Positions 35,601 to 43,893 of a stretch of 46,454 nt of DNA are shown piece after piece (within the stretch, counting starts at the first letter, position 1; each line of letters begins with the position of its first letter). The position numbers and the translations under genes were made by a program. Where the stretch lies: assembly GCA_017417045.1 (NCBI GenBank), contig JAFPZZ010000012.1, forward strand, positions 1 through 46,454, given 5' to 3'. Under the pieces are notes generated by a model. The model saw nothing but the letters and a program-made list of their open reading frames with translations, did not search any database and was not told where the DNA came from. The stretch is from Bacillota bacterium (GTDB taxonomy: Bacteria > Bacillota > Clostridia > Peptostreptococcales > Anaerovoracaceae).

Positions 35601-35672
35601 CACGGAGCCAAGCACCAACGCGAGCGTCAATAAAAGGGCCTGCGCGGCCCTGAGGTATCTTTTTATATTCAT
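32607..35672 (-). CDS. Secreted lipase-like protein with InlB-type repeat and three SLH domains
   Basis: 1021 residues, start ATG at 35672 with GGAGAGG upstream. Signal peptide residues 1-30 (AAFA-AGDD cleavage). An N-terminal alpha/beta-hydrolase of the lipase-3/DUF2974-like kind carries the nucleophile elbow LCGQSRGGA with Ser195, and TADDDPVVMLP as the likely acid region. A beta-rich middle includes an InlB B-repeat-like segment (VRFDSNGHGSTPEAFSV ... WRFNGWTTGDG). Then an acidic DDDDD and Gly/Ser linker, and three S-layer homology domains (about 835-1021), each with an AWYA(E/D)AV or AWYEEAV motif. It should be anchored on the cell wall by SLH binding to pyruvylated polymer. Substrate unknown. 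Confidence 0.88.
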   Translation of the reverse strand: MNIKRYLRAAQALLLTLALVLGSVPGAAFAAGDDGLFYGKAEYYSKISKSYVTAGFYCSDDWFLGDPAARNDGLALVSAKLAASAGDADHGEAFLEALGFDNIASKRFASSENDCAYTVGTKTIDNGGKVVTLAAVVFQGDNYGDKGWQQNVTVNVDGVDTEDQASYEACAKAFLSDLEGMGLGEDTVFWLCGQSRGGAVANLAAAYMLDGDNGAKVFCRTFESPATTQSASAGSSLYACIHNYTADDDPVVMLPIWGMGRYGQDIIYNTASVDEVKGELEKLNPDAVRYAEEYDTSAFGGDVKGFLEGLMDKLGSVVKARPDYSKTIAEEIPGEGKIEYSWQGGLQALCHIIFGMDGEILSKFMSLLPYLDPLAYSAVEERYVLEHSPADSAELLADASLKRWDAAAALYDSLSESGGSPAEKADLYALLRLLIPLITNTDAVADEDFELPSEDSFYSGDYFSISMLTGASSLVFSHHPDVIIARLSLMAPAPEMEEIALEISTPAAGDEAGKAPSEAAESAEGLGYLWLERAEGSWLSEDSELKDGKKYHLQMVLEVTGRSVPESPAVLLNGSKPESLDISYEDGSAVITATWAFAVGEPSSVTVRFDSNGHGSTPEAFSVNEGTLFRFVDEPEDQGDVRDESGTWRFNGWTTGDGTPWAEAAADGDVTFYADWLRVIDEIIVSYEIPRVGDRGKALEKLSIPEDAPYKIVFEGVYDEDWYEVSRVKNTKPLMVSFTIYPKDGVILPYDQPEEWERLFPGTMLINGEDQGTVEVGTEYLDDDVEVLFVHYQYSFEPLPAEKSSDDDDDGSSGRSGSGSGGGSGSGSGSGQDTAAPVFIDVAKDAWYAEAVAWAAKKGVTDGTGNGLFSPDAPCTRAQMAAFIWKLHGSPAPTGEGSSAYEEVGYPPFSDVPADAWYADAVLWAFENGVVNGIGEGLFAPNKTLSRAECVTMLSRCANGKATDDYECPFTDVPTGAWYEEAVRWASQKGLVKGRSEGLFVPEDYCTRAEIVTMLYRLFGE

Positions 35673-35746
35673 ATCATGCCCTCTCCAAAGCTATGCGGTC
35701 GATGATATTTTACCACACGAGAGGGGATGGGGATAGGGGATGCGCA

Positions 35747-36178
35747 TTATAGCTTCTCCTCTATCATCTTCATAAAATCATGCATCTTGGCCTCGAAATG
35801 CTCAGCCGGCATGAGGGCTATGCCCTGTTCGTCGCTCAATATTATGAGGCGGTCGCCGCCTTTCAGGCCGAACTTGTCGCGGGCGGCCTTTGGAATGACG
35901 ATCTGCCCGCGCTCTCCCAGGGCGACGGAGCCCCAGATATTTTTGCCCTTGGGGGCGGGCGGGATCACGCCAATGCCGTCGGCCGTCTCGGTCTTTAAGA
36001 GGCTGTCGAGGCTGACGCCGTACGCTTGAGCGAGCAGGGCGGCCTTGTCGACGTCCGGGACGGTGGCGCCGCTCTCCCATTTGGCGTAGGCCTGGCGCGA
36101 GATGCCTATCTTTTCGGCCGTCTGCTCCTGGGACCAGCCGCTGAGCTTTCTTAGCATTATGAGGTTATCTTTGAGCAT
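35747..36178 (-). CDS. XRE-family regulator with AbrB-type C-terminal domain
   Basis: 143 residues, start ATG at 36178 behind AGGAGGG. Residues about 3-60 are an XRE helix-turn-helix (GWSQEQTAEKIGISRQAYAKWESG) and about 82-125 a SpoVT/AbrB swapped-hairpin (LGERGQIVIPKAARDKFGLKGGDRLIIL). This two-domain fusion is common in Clostridia. It lies downstream of the ABC exporter genes on the same strand with a 98-base gap, and may control them or the SLH gene; this is inference. Confidence 0.9.
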   Translation of the reverse strand: MLKDNLIMLRKLSGWSQEQTAEKIGISRQAYAKWESGATVPDVDKAALLAQAYGVSLDSLLKTETADGIGVIPPAPKGKNIWGSVALGERGQIVIPKAARDKFGLKGGDRLIILSDEQGIALMPAEHFEAKMHDFMKMIEEKL

Positions 36179-36276
36179 CGGTCCCTCCTGTGTGAACTGA
36201 TTCTTTGCGCGCCGCTTAGCCCTGCGTGCCCTTCATTGCATTCTCGCAGCACTTCATTTCAGCGCCACATCGAGAT

Positions 36277-36930
36277 CTACAAGTCTATCCTATCGAAATC
36301 CCTGCACGCCTTATTATACGACAATATCGTGAGCGCTGCATAGATGGCCGCTCCGCCGAGCAGCAGCCCGATCTGCAGCCCCAGATGATCCAAGCCGAAG
36401 GCGTTCAGCGCCCCGAGGCCAGGGAAATGGTGCATGGCCTCCGCCGCGCCTATAGCTATGAAGGCGGCGACTGTGTATGCGATGAAGTTGCCCCCGAGCT
36501 TGTACGCCGTCCTGAAAAAACCTCCGACGAAGATGGCGTTGAAGAGCCCGAAGATGACGAGCGCCATGCCCAGGAAGAAGGGATTTGCGTTCATGAGGGT
36601 GTTGCTCCTGTAAACGGGCGAGTCCGCGAGCGAGGTCATGCGCAAGGCCGTCAGGACAGCCATCAGGGCGAAGCCGCAGAGCTCGATGAACGCGGCGAAC
36701 TGGTACTTGCCCTTGACCACGTCGCGCTTGGCGACCGGGAGCAGCGCGGAAAAGGTAACGTCGTTGGCCTCCCTCGCGCTCTGGAAGCTCTGGAAGATTC
36801 CGAGGGTGATGAAGAACGCGCCGCACAGTATGGGATAGCCCGGCAGCAGCGTCATAAAGGCGAAGCCTATGAAAAGATAAGTCAGGAGCAGGGCGCTGAG
36901 GCGCATCTCCTTTTTAAGCATTGAGCCCAT
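36277..36930 (-). CDS. ABC-2-type transporter permease
   Basis: 217 residues from the ATG at 36930, five bases after GGAGG; a longer frame to 36975 lacks a site. Six hydrophobic helices in the layout of ABC-2 permeases: LLTYLFIGFAFMTLLPG, the conserved cytoplasmic FSALLPVAKRDVVKGKY coupling segment, then four further helices. It is the membrane half of the exporter whose ATPase gene lies 54 bases upstream. The substrate is unknown; related pairs export peptides or lipids, or give antimicrobial tolerance. Confidence 0.85.
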   Translation of the reverse strand: MGSMLKKEMRLSALLLTYLFIGFAFMTLLPGYPILCGAFFITLGIFQSFQSAREANDVTFSALLPVAKRDVVKGKYQFAAFIELCGFALMAVLTALRMTSLADSPVYRSNTLMNANPFFLGMALVIFGLFNAIFVGGFFRTAYKLGGNFIAYTVAAFIAIGAAEAMHHFPGLGALNAFGLDHLGLQIGLLLGGAAIYAALTILSYNKACRDFDRIDL

Positions 36931-36984
36931 GTATGCCTCCGTTTCGGATAGTAGGAACGGCGTTTTGCGGCGCAAGGTCCGCGC

Positions 36985-37698
36985 TCACGCCTCCCTTTCG
37001 AGTCTTAAGAATAACTCCTCCAGCGTCTCATCCGGGCGCCCGAAGCGCCGCATGAAGTCTTCCCTGGAGCAGGCGGCCCTGATCTGCCCGCTGCTGATGT
37101 ATACGATGTCGTCCGCGCAGCGCTCGAGGTCCGAGGTGATGTGCGTCGAAAAGAGTATGGTCGCCCCGTGCCCCCTGAGGGTCTTGAATAGTTCCAATAG
37201 CTCGTCGCGCGAGAAGGGGTCGAGGCCGCTCGTCGGCTCGTCGAGTATCAGGACCTCCGCGCGGTGCGAAAGGGCAAGCAGCAGGTTGAACTTGACCTTC
37301 ATGCCTTCGGAGAGCTCGATAGGCTTCTTGCCCTCGTCCAGCGCGAAAAGCTCCATATACCTGCGGTAGGCGTCCTCGTCCCAGCTGCGGTAGAAGCTCT
37401 TCGTGACGGAGATGATCTCGCGTATGGTCTTCCTCGGGTACCAGCTGACCGTTCCGGTCGAATAGCCTATGCGCTGCTTGATCTCCGTCTCGTTTCCCGC
37501 CAGCGGCATGCCGAAATAGCTGATCTCCCCGCTGTCCGTGTGGATCAGATTGAGCATGGATTTGATCGTGGTCGTCTTTCCCGCGCCGTTGCGCCCTATA
37601 AAGCCCGTGATCCGGCCGCTCTCAAGCGAAAACGACACGTTTTTCAGGCTGAACGCCGGATAGCTCTTGCAGACGTCTTTAAGTTCTACGATATTCAT
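36985..37698 (-). CDS. ABC transporter ATP-binding protein
   Basis: 237 residues, start ATG at 37698 with GGGAGG upstream. Walker A GRNGAGKT (35-42), signature loop LSEGM (129-133, an atypical form of LSGGQ that occurs in exporters of the YtrB/YxlF kind), Walker B LILDEP (149-154), D-loop and the switch His in STHI. It powers the adjacent ABC-2 permease. Promoter candidates upstream on the minus strand are TTGAAG and TACGAT around 37730-37760. Confidence 0.93.
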   Translation of the reverse strand: MNIVELKDVCKSYPAFSLKNVSFSLESGRITGFIGRNGAGKTTTIKSMLNLIHTDSGEISYFGMPLAGNETEIKQRIGYSTGTVSWYPRKTIREIISVTKSFYRSWDEDAYRRYMELFALDEGKKPIELSEGMKVKFNLLLALSHRAEVLILDEPTSGLDPFSRDELLELFKTLRGHGATILFSTHITSDLERCADDIVYISSGQIRAACSREDFMRRFGRPDETLEELFLRLEREA

Positions 37699-37901
37699 TG
37701 CAGCCTCCCTGCCGTATGATTTATATGAATATCGTAATATCCGGTTGCGCCGCCTTCAACCAACCGCAGATGACATGGGATGACAATTGGGGTTGCGGGG
37801 GCAGGAGGGAGGAAGCTCTCCGCTTCACAATAAGGTGTGAGCGCCCGTCGGGAACCTGAGAATACGGCCTGGCGTAGGCCTGAGCGTATGGCGCGGCGGC
37901 A

Positions 37902-37930
37902 TTGCCATTTGCATGAAAAACAGGCATAAT
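37902..37930 (+). promoter_or_regulatory. Promoter before the 83-residue protein
   Basis: TTGCCA at 37902-37907 and CATAAT at 37925-37930, 17 bases apart. The predicted start near 37937 leaves at most eight bases before the GTG at 37945. Confidence 0.55.
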
Positions 37931-37944
37931 AACAGTAAAGACAG

Positions 37945-38196
37945 GTGAGATCTATAAAGAAAACAGAAGACTATAATAAGCTGGTAAAGCCCATGAGGGG
38001 CGACAAAAGCCGCGCCGAGCGCTTCGGTTTCGGCCCGCCGATTGAGCGCCCTTGTCCTGAAAAGACTGAGGAAAAGATAGTCTACGTCGAACCCGCGGAT
38101 TATATACCCGAAGAGCTCAGAAAAGAGTTTAAGCTAGGAGAATACGCCGAAGACCCCGATGGGGAGCCTGTAGAAGACGGGGACGGAGGTCGTTGA
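37945..38196 (+). CDS. Small charged protein of unknown function
   Basis: 83 residues from a GTG at 37945. No family recognised. The N-terminal half is basic (KSRAERFGFG), the C-terminal half strongly acidic (EYAEDPDGEPVEDGDGG), with a Tyr/Pro-rich middle (IVYVEPADYIPEELRKEF). No signal or membrane segment. Composition matches the native genes. The start is uncertain: AGGTGAG overlaps the GTG and would suit a start four codons later, where the codon is ATA. It stands alone between the divergent ABC operon and the S41 gene. Confidence 0.5.
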   Translation: MRSIKKTEDYNKLVKPMRGDKSRAERFGFGPPIERPCPEKTEEKIVYVEPADYIPEELRKEFKLGEYAEDPDGEPVEDGDGGR

Positions 38197-38312
38197 GGAG
38201 AGAAAAGGCTGACCGAAAAGCCCGCCGGAGGCGCCCGCTAGGCCGCACAGTGCGTAAGAGATCTCGCAGACACAGATCATCAAAATAGCTCTATCGCTTG
38301 TTGGGGGTAGTT

Positions 38313-39872
38313 ATGATCAAAATGATTCCCGGAAATGCAGAAAAAGCTGAAGGATCTAAAAGATCTAAACTCCAGTTTGTTATTGCAATTGCTTTTATTC
38401 TTGCTTTGATATGTTTGCCCTCATACATAAAGAAAACAGCGCCGCCGGACGAGGCTGAACGCGTTATAGCGGTATCTAGGCTGTATAAAGCCGCGGCAGA
38501 TCACTATTGTTATTTTGAAGAAGATGGCTGCGATTGGGACAGAGCCTATGAAGAAGCGCTGTCCGCAGTTTTACAGGTCAAAGACTATCGGGATTATTTA
38601 CGGGTATTGGAGGAGTTCAGAGCTCATTTAAAGGATCATCATTGTGACGGCCAGATATTTTTATCAGGCACGCAAAAATTAGACGATGTATCTATCACTC
38701 CTTTTTTGTGTTCATGGTATAGCGGCGAATACGTGGTGATCAGATCTGCTGATTCCAGGATCCATGTTGGCGACGTTCTAACCGAGATAAACGGTGTTGA
38801 CGCTAAGTATTGGCTGGAAAGTGAACTTGGCTCGTTGATAGCCACAGAAACGCCAGATACACGGGAAAACCTCCTTAGCCAGAAGTTCTGTATGTATTAC
38901 CCTAAAGGAACGAAATTCACGTGTTCGTTTAAAAACACAGAGGGAAATACAGTTTCATATAAAGTAAAAACCGGAAGCTATAAATGGCATGAATCTGCGG
39001 ACCTGACTTCCGGCATGAATGAGCAGATCCTTTATGATGGGGATCTTTTTACAGTCAAATCATTGCCCGATGATATTTACCTTGTCCGAAGCGCATCTTT
39101 TTCCGGTGAATCGGTCCTGGATGAGTATATTCATAACATTTATCCGCTGATCAGATCCGCTAAAGGGATAATATTGGATCTTAGATATAACGAAGGGGGA
39201 AACAGTGCAATAGGCTGCGCTGTTCTTAAGTCATTGTCGGGTATCACCCCTCCGGAAGACAGCCTTGAGACGCAGTATTCATTCAGAGTCGGCGGTCCGG
39301 AAAGCATTTATTCGGCATTATTAAAAGGCCCTATGCAGGGATTATACAGAGATGCGTTTCAGACCATGTTTACGGACGCAGAAATAGCATTGATGGAAGA
39401 AACCGGAGACAAAATAAATTCCGGTGCGCTTCGTGTAAACGAGGCGCAGTATTCGCAGATAATGAACCTGCTTGAAGAAGACCACATGCAGATCGATCCT
39501 TCAGCTTTATATGAGATCCCGTTGTTATCTGTCCCGACAGTTGTGTTGATAGATTCGAAAGTCGGGTCTGCGATCGACACGGTCGCGCAAGCAGCAAATG
39601 ATATGGGGATAATGACAGTTGGTACACATACCGCCGGCGCAACGGGAGATCTGTTTATGGTCGATCTCGGGGGAGATATCTATACTGGCTTTTCGTCGTT
39701 CTATATTTTCAACAAAGCCGAGGGAGTGCCTTTGCACAACAATGGCATAAAAGCGGTCGTACAAAGTGATAATGACGCGGGCTCCGTAGCAGAAGGGATC
39801 GACAAGCCGCTGCTCGATGCCTGGAATCTGCTGCACAATGATGATAAAGAGTATGGTGGAATATATGATTAG
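38313..39872 (+). CDS. S41-family (C-terminal processing protease-like) membrane-anchored peptidase
   Basis: 519 residues from the ATG at 38313 with GGGGG upstream. An N-terminal membrane anchor spans about 22-40 (FVIAIAFILALICLP), so the enzyme faces outward. A PDZ-like region is suggested by IHVGDVLTEINGVDA (about 145-160). The S41 catalytic core follows: ILDLRYNEGGNSA, VVLIDSKVGSAIDTVA with the presumed nucleophile Ser419, and GTHTAGATGD. The classic Ser-Lys dyad Lys is not obvious; it may belong to the tricorn/TSP group or a divergent subgroup. The gene is visibly AT-richer than most of the window, suggesting acquisition. The 49-residue membrane peptide gene follows. Confidence 0.85.
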   Translation: MIKMIPGNAEKAEGSKRSKLQFVIAIAFILALICLPSYIKKTAPPDEAERVIAVSRLYKAAADHYCYFEEDGCDWDRAYEEALSAVLQVKDYRDYLRVLEEFRAHLKDHHCDGQIFLSGTQKLDDVSITPFLCSWYSGEYVVIRSADSRIHVGDVLTEINGVDAKYWLESELGSLIATETPDTRENLLSQKFCMYYPKGTKFTCSFKNTEGNTVSYKVKTGSYKWHESADLTSGMNEQILYDGDLFTVKSLPDDIYLVRSASFSGESVLDEYIHNIYPLIRSAKGIILDLRYNEGGNSAIGCAVLKSLSGITPPEDSLETQYSFRVGGPESIYSALLKGPMQGLYRDAFQTMFTDAEIALMEETGDKINSGALRVNEAQYSQIMNLLEEDHMQIDPSALYEIPLLSVPTVVLIDSKVGSAIDTVAQAANDMGIMTVGTHTAGATGDLFMVDLGGDIYTGFSSFYIFNKAEGVPLHNNGIKAVVQSDNDAGSVAEGIDKPLLDAWNLLHNDDKEYGGIYD

Positions 39873-39934
39873 TTAAATTCGAATCCTTTATATCTGAAAG
39901 AGAAACCATATATAGATACAGTATATAATTGGCA

Positions 39935-40084
39935 ATGATGAGAGAGCGGTTAATTATAATATTAATAATATGTATCCTGCTGTTAAGCATGTTGTTGATG
40001 CTTCCATGGAATCCCTTTGATCCTTTTGATAATACAAAAGGGTGGGATAGAAATCCAAATGCTTCCATTGAGTGGATTGTATGA
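39935..40084 (+). CDS. 49-residue membrane peptide
   Basis: A short open frame starting MMRERLIII with one strongly hydrophobic helix (about residues 6-24) and a Pro/Asn/Asp/Trp-rich tail (WNPFDPFDNTKGWDRNP). The shape, with a short basic N terminus, one membrane segment and a soluble tail, is that of a real small membrane protein rather than a chance frame. TATAAT at 39924-39929 would start transcription near the first ATG codons, so translation could be leaderless; no Shine-Dalgarno is visible. It sits 62 bases after the S41 gene and may be its partner. Function unknown. Confidence 0.5.
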   Translation: MMRERLIIILIICILLLSMLLMLPWNPFDPFDNTKGWDRNPNASIEWIV

Positions 40085-40184
40085 ACGATCTAGGTAATTC
40101 ACTTTTTGCAATGCTTAATACTAAACTGTAGGAAAAGGTCGATTATATTCATTCACTCTCATTCGTTACAGATTCAGATAAACG

Positions 40185-40225
40185 AAAAATCCGAACCCTT
40201 TATTTGGTATAAAGAGTTCGGATTT
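40185..40225 (-). terminator. tRNA-Ala terminator
   Basis: AAATCCGAACCCTTTAT (40187-40203) and ATAAAGAGTTCGGATTT (40209-40225) pair with one mismatch, and the left flank gives a T5 run on the minus strand, just past the tRNA 3' end. Confidence 0.85.
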
Positions 40226-40233
40226 CGTGTAAT

Positions 40234-40309
40234 TGGTGGAGTATAGGGGATTCGAACCCCTGACCTCCACACTGCCAGTGTGGCGCGCTCCCAACTGCGC
40301 CAATACCCC
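40234..40309 (-). tRNA. tRNA-Ala (anticodon GGC)
   Basis: 76 bases on the minus strand. Acceptor GGGGTAT/ATACTCC (one G-T pair), D arm GGCGCAGTTGGGAGCGC, anticodon stem CCACA/TGTGG around CTGGCAG, T arm AGGGG/CCCCT around TTCGAAT, and an encoded CCA with discriminator A. Anticodon GGC reads GCC (Ala). A TATAAT with TG extension lies upstream at 40340-40335. The rest of 39873-40440 holds the small peptide gene and this tRNA only. Confidence 0.95.
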
Positions 40310-40440
40310 ATATGTCTAAATATTCGACCAGTGAATTATAGCACAGCATTTTTCGTTTTGCTATACTAATATCGAATAAATCGGAAAAATTTTGGGGATG
40401 GACCGGGCGCTCATTTTGCGCCCGAGGAGATACGAGGCAT

Positions 40441-43400
40441 ATGCTTAGGTTTTACTATTCTGATTCCGACCCGGCTCTGGAAAAAAGGCTCTTTGAGCTC
40501 ATAGCGGAAAAGCTCGGCGGCTCTTCGTCGCCCGCGCAGAGCCGCGTCCTGCTGATAGTTCCCGCGCAGTTCACGCTCGAGGCTGAGCGCAAGGCGTTCG
40601 AGGCCCTGGGCGGCAAAGGCTTTCTGGACCTTCACGTGATGTCGGGCAACAAGCTTGAGCACGACATACTCCGCGAGACCGGCGGCCCTGGCGCCGTACC
40701 CGTAAACACGCTGGGAAGGGCCATGCTCCTGAGGCGCGTGAGCCTGCAGCACCGCGACGAGCTCAAGGCTTTCGGAAGGCTCGCCGGGAAAAAGGACTTT
40801 CTGGAGCTCGCTGGGGACTTTATCGTTCAGATGAAGCAGAACCGCATCGCCGCGGAGGACCTTCCCGGCATCATGGAGCTCTGCGGGGAGGATTCCATAC
40901 TGCGGGCCAAGCTCGCGGATATGCGCGTCATCTATTCCGCATACGAGGAGGCGATGCAGGGGCGCTTCACGGATTCGGAGGACCTGCTCTCCTTCGTGAG
41001 GGGAAAGGTCTGCGATAGCTCTCTGATAGCGGGAGCGGATTTATTCTATTACGGATTCTATTCGTTCACGAAGAGCGAGGCGCAGTTCATCGCTGAGCTG
41101 GCCAAGCGGGCGAGGAGCCTGAACATGATGCTGCTTAAGGGCCGCGAGGGCTCTTCGGACGAGGAGATATACGCCGCCCCGCGCCGCGCCGCGGAGCTTA
41201 TAAAAATGGAAGCTTCCATGGAGCGGGTGAGCTTCAGGGAGGAGGAGTGCGCAGACCCGGGCAGCGCGGCCTGCGAGCTGCACCTGACGGCCTGCGCCTC
41301 CGGCTTCACTCAGGCCGAGACCATTGCGCTTCGCGCGCTCGAGCTGGAGCGCAGGGGTTTTGGTTTCGGGGAGATGGCGGTGCTCACGGCGGACGACGAC
41401 GCTCTTAAGAAGACCATAGCGGGAAGGCTCGAGGCCTTCGGCGTGCCTGTATTCATGGACGAGAAGAGAAAGCTCACGGACGATCCTGCCGTGAGGCTAT
41501 GCTCGGCCCTGCTGGGGATGGCTGCGGACGGCGTCAGAAAGGACCACGTCTTGGGGCTGCTCAAGTGCGGCCTCGCGCAGGAGCTCTTCGGCTGCGACAG
41601 GCACACCGCGGACGACCTCGAGAACTATCTCGACAGATATCACATAAGGGGAAGCGCTTTTGCGTCGCCCTTCAAATACGGAAGACAGAGATACGGAGAG
41701 GAACGCTTCGAGGCTCTCGACGCTCTCCGCGGGAGGGTCTCGGACTTCGCGGCTCCCTTCCTCGAACGCTTCAGATCTGCGGAAAGCTGCGCGGAAAAAT
41801 GCGCCGCGCTCTGCGGATTCCTCGGAGACGAGGCCGGGCTTCCGGCTCTTCTCGAAGCAAAGGCTCTCGAGCTCGCCGGGGCCGGGATGCAGGATCCCGC
41901 GGAGGAGACAGCTCAGAGCTGGGGCGCTCTCTGCGGAATACTCGACCAGGCAGTGGAGCTAGTGGGGTCCGAAGCCATGAGCGCGGAAGAATTCCGCGAC
42001 ATGATAGAAAGCTCGATAGCGGACGTCAAGATAGGTCTGCTCCCGCAGTCCGAGAACAGGGTGCAGCTCGGCAGCGTTTCGAGGTCCATGCTCTCCGGCG
42101 TAAGGGCGCTCTTTATAGCCGACCTTAACGACGGGGTCATACCCTCCGACGGCTGGCCAGAGACCCTGCTCACGCAAAACGAGCTCGCGGAGCTTTCCGA
42201 AAAGGGCATTAGCGCGGGAAAGACGCACGGCATGCTAAGCGGCGAAGAGGAGCTGCAGATCCATATGCTGCTCAGAAAGCCCGTCGAATACCTCCATCTC
42301 AGCTGGTGCGAGAGCGACGATCAGGGCGGGGCGGCCGCGCCTTCGCGCCTGATAGCGGCAGTGTTGGCGGAGCACCCCGAGACGCAGGTCGAAGCCGACG
42401 CGGAGGCCTCGGGCTCGGACCTTCCGTTCCTCCAGGGCAGGAAGAACGCCGCAGCCCGCATAGCGGGGTCCTTCAGAAACAGCCTGGATACCTACGGCGA
42501 CCTCAGCGGGGTATCCCCGGAGCTAAAGCTGGCGTACGACGAGCTTCTGGCGGAAGGAACTCCTGAGCTGGCCTCCGTCGCTGACGCGCTGCTCTACAGC
42601 TCCGAAAAGCGCGCCCTCGGCAGCGAGCTTTCGAGGGATCTCTACGGCCGGGGGAGCGAGCTGAGCTTCAGCCCGACCCAGATGGAGAATTACGGCATGT
42701 GTCCCTTCAGGCACTTCGTGAGCTACGGCCTCAGGCCGGAGGATCCGAGGCGTTTTGAGCTCGATCACATGACTATAGGCTCCGTATACCACGAAGCCCT
42801 CATGAGGCTCTCAAAACGGCTCTCAGAGCCTTCACAGAGGGAGGGAAAGGAGATAAGCGATCCCGGCTCCCTCTGGTCCACCGTCAGCGACGAAGAGCTT
42901 TCCGCGATGCTTTCCGAGATACTTGCCGAGCTCGCGGAGACCGGCTTCGACGGCATAATGCAGGCCGGGGACGGTGAGAGATATTACAGCGGCAGGATAC
43001 TAAGGAGCTGCCTGGGCTTCGCGAAGGAGATGGTGCGCCAGGTGCGTGCAGGCAGCATATCCTCGATGTATTTCGAGACGGGCTTCGGCCGCGGAAGGCG
43101 CTTTCCTGCGCTGACGGTAGAGACGGCCGCCGGCACGGTGTACGTCGAGGGCCACATAGACAGAGTCGACCTTATGAGGGGGCAGGGAGGAGACTTTATC
43201 AAGGTCATAGACTACAAGAGCGGAAACAAGGAATTCAAAAAGGAAGAGGTCGAAAAGGGCCTCAGCCTTCAGCTCATGACGTATCTCGAAGGCGCTTCAG
43301 CGATGAGCGGGGCGGAGCCTGCGGGCGTGTTCTATTTCAGCCTCAGGGATTTCTCTGAGAACGCCGGGCTTTCGGATCTCGCCGCCGGAGAGCTCGCCGA

Positions 43401-43746
43401 GAGCGTTAGAAAGCGCATCGAAAGGCATTATAAAATGAGCGGCCTCGCCGTCAGCGATCCGGAGCCTCTCTCGCTCATAGACCGCGGCATAGGCGAGAGC
43501 GGGACCTCAACCGTAATAGACTGCAACATAGACGCGAAGAGCGGTGTCAAGGGGAAAAACCTCGTCTCGCGCGAGGAGTTCAAGGAGTTCCGGGAAAGCT
43601 TCAAGGCGACTCTAAGCGGGATATGCCGCGGCATAAGCGAAGGCGATATACAGATCCGGCCGCAAAAACTCGCCGGAGACCGCACGAGCTGCGACTACTG
43701 CGACTACAGGAGCATCTGCCTGTTCGGCGTGGGCCGCGGACGCTGA
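40441..43746 (+). CDS. addB: AddB-type helicase-exonuclease subunit (ATP-dependent nuclease subunit B)
   Basis: 1101 residues, start ATG at 40441. AddB pairs with AddA to resect double-strand breaks for recombination, cutting the 5' strand. The N-terminal helicase-like half is visible with LLIVPAQFTLEAER (about 37-50) in place of a full Walker A, typical of divergent AddB. The C-terminal PD-(D/E)XK nuclease has GHIDRVDL and IDYKSG (Asp924, Lys926). The four Fe-S cysteines are Cys754 (MCPFRHF), Cys1084, Cys1087 and Cys1093, the AddB hallmark. Length is close to the 1160-residue B. subtilis protein. addA, which normally follows, is absent: the next gene is a thioesterase. Confidence 0.92.
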   Translation: MLRFYYSDSDPALEKRLFELIAEKLGGSSSPAQSRVLLIVPAQFTLEAERKAFEALGGKGFLDLHVMSGNKLEHDILRETGGPGAVPVNTLGRAMLLRRVSLQHRDELKAFGRLAGKKDFLELAGDFIVQMKQNRIAAEDLPGIMELCGEDSILRAKLADMRVIYSAYEEAMQGRFTDSEDLLSFVRGKVCDSSLIAGADLFYYGFYSFTKSEAQFIAELAKRARSLNMMLLKGREGSSDEEIYAAPRRAAELIKMEASMERVSFREEECADPGSAACELHLTACASGFTQAETIALRALELERRGFGFGEMAVLTADDDALKKTIAGRLEAFGVPVFMDEKRKLTDDPAVRLCSALLGMAADGVRKDHVLGLLKCGLAQELFGCDRHTADDLENYLDRYHIRGSAFASPFKYGRQRYGEERFEALDALRGRVSDFAAPFLERFRSAESCAEKCAALCGFLGDEAGLPALLEAKALELAGAGMQDPAEETAQSWGALCGILDQAVELVGSEAMSAEEFRDMIESSIADVKIGLLPQSENRVQLGSVSRSMLSGVRALFIADLNDGVIPSDGWPETLLTQNELAELSEKGISAGKTHGMLSGEEELQIHMLLRKPVEYLHLSWCESDDQGGAAAPSRLIAAVLAEHPETQVEADAEASGSDLPFLQGRKNAAARIAGSFRNSLDTYGDLSGVSPELKLAYDELLAEGTPELASVADALLYSSEKRALGSELSRDLYGRGSELSFSPTQMENYGMCPFRHFVSYGLRPEDPRRFELDHMTIGSVYHEALMRLSKRLSEPSQREGKEISDPGSLWSTVSDEELSAMLSEILAELAETGFDGIMQAGDGERYYSGRILRSCLGFAKEMVRQVRAGSISSMYFETGFGRGRRFPALTVETAAGTVYVEGHIDRVDLMRGQGGDFIKVIDYKSGNKEFKKEEVEKGLSLQLMTYLEGASAMSGAEPAGVFYFSLRDFSENAGLSDLAAGELAESVRKRIERHYKMSGLAVSDPEPLSLIDRGIGESGTSTVIDCNIDAKSGVKGKNLVSREEFKEFRESFKATLSGICRGISEGDIQIRPQKLAGDRTSCDYCDYRSICLFGVGRGR

Positions 43747-43893
43747 GGCCTGATCGAATGCCTGCAAGGCCCTGAGCTTTGTGCCGGCTGCAGGCACGAA
43801 GCAAAGCCGCGCTGCCGGAGGATGCAGGGCCGTTCGGCGGCAAATAATACACTTCTGTCGCAAAAAAGCCTTGCCACGAGGCCTTCCTGAGGA

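Noticed and set aside
39877..39894. TTCGAATCC plus similar following bases, resembling the 3' end of the nearby tRNA-Ala as a possible attachment site.
   Set aside because: The orientation is inverted relative to the tRNA gene, the match breaks after nine bases, and no integrase is present in the window.
43776..43802. Ten-bp hairpin after addB as a terminator.
   Set aside because: No T run follows on either strand, so it is not a convincing intrinsic terminator.
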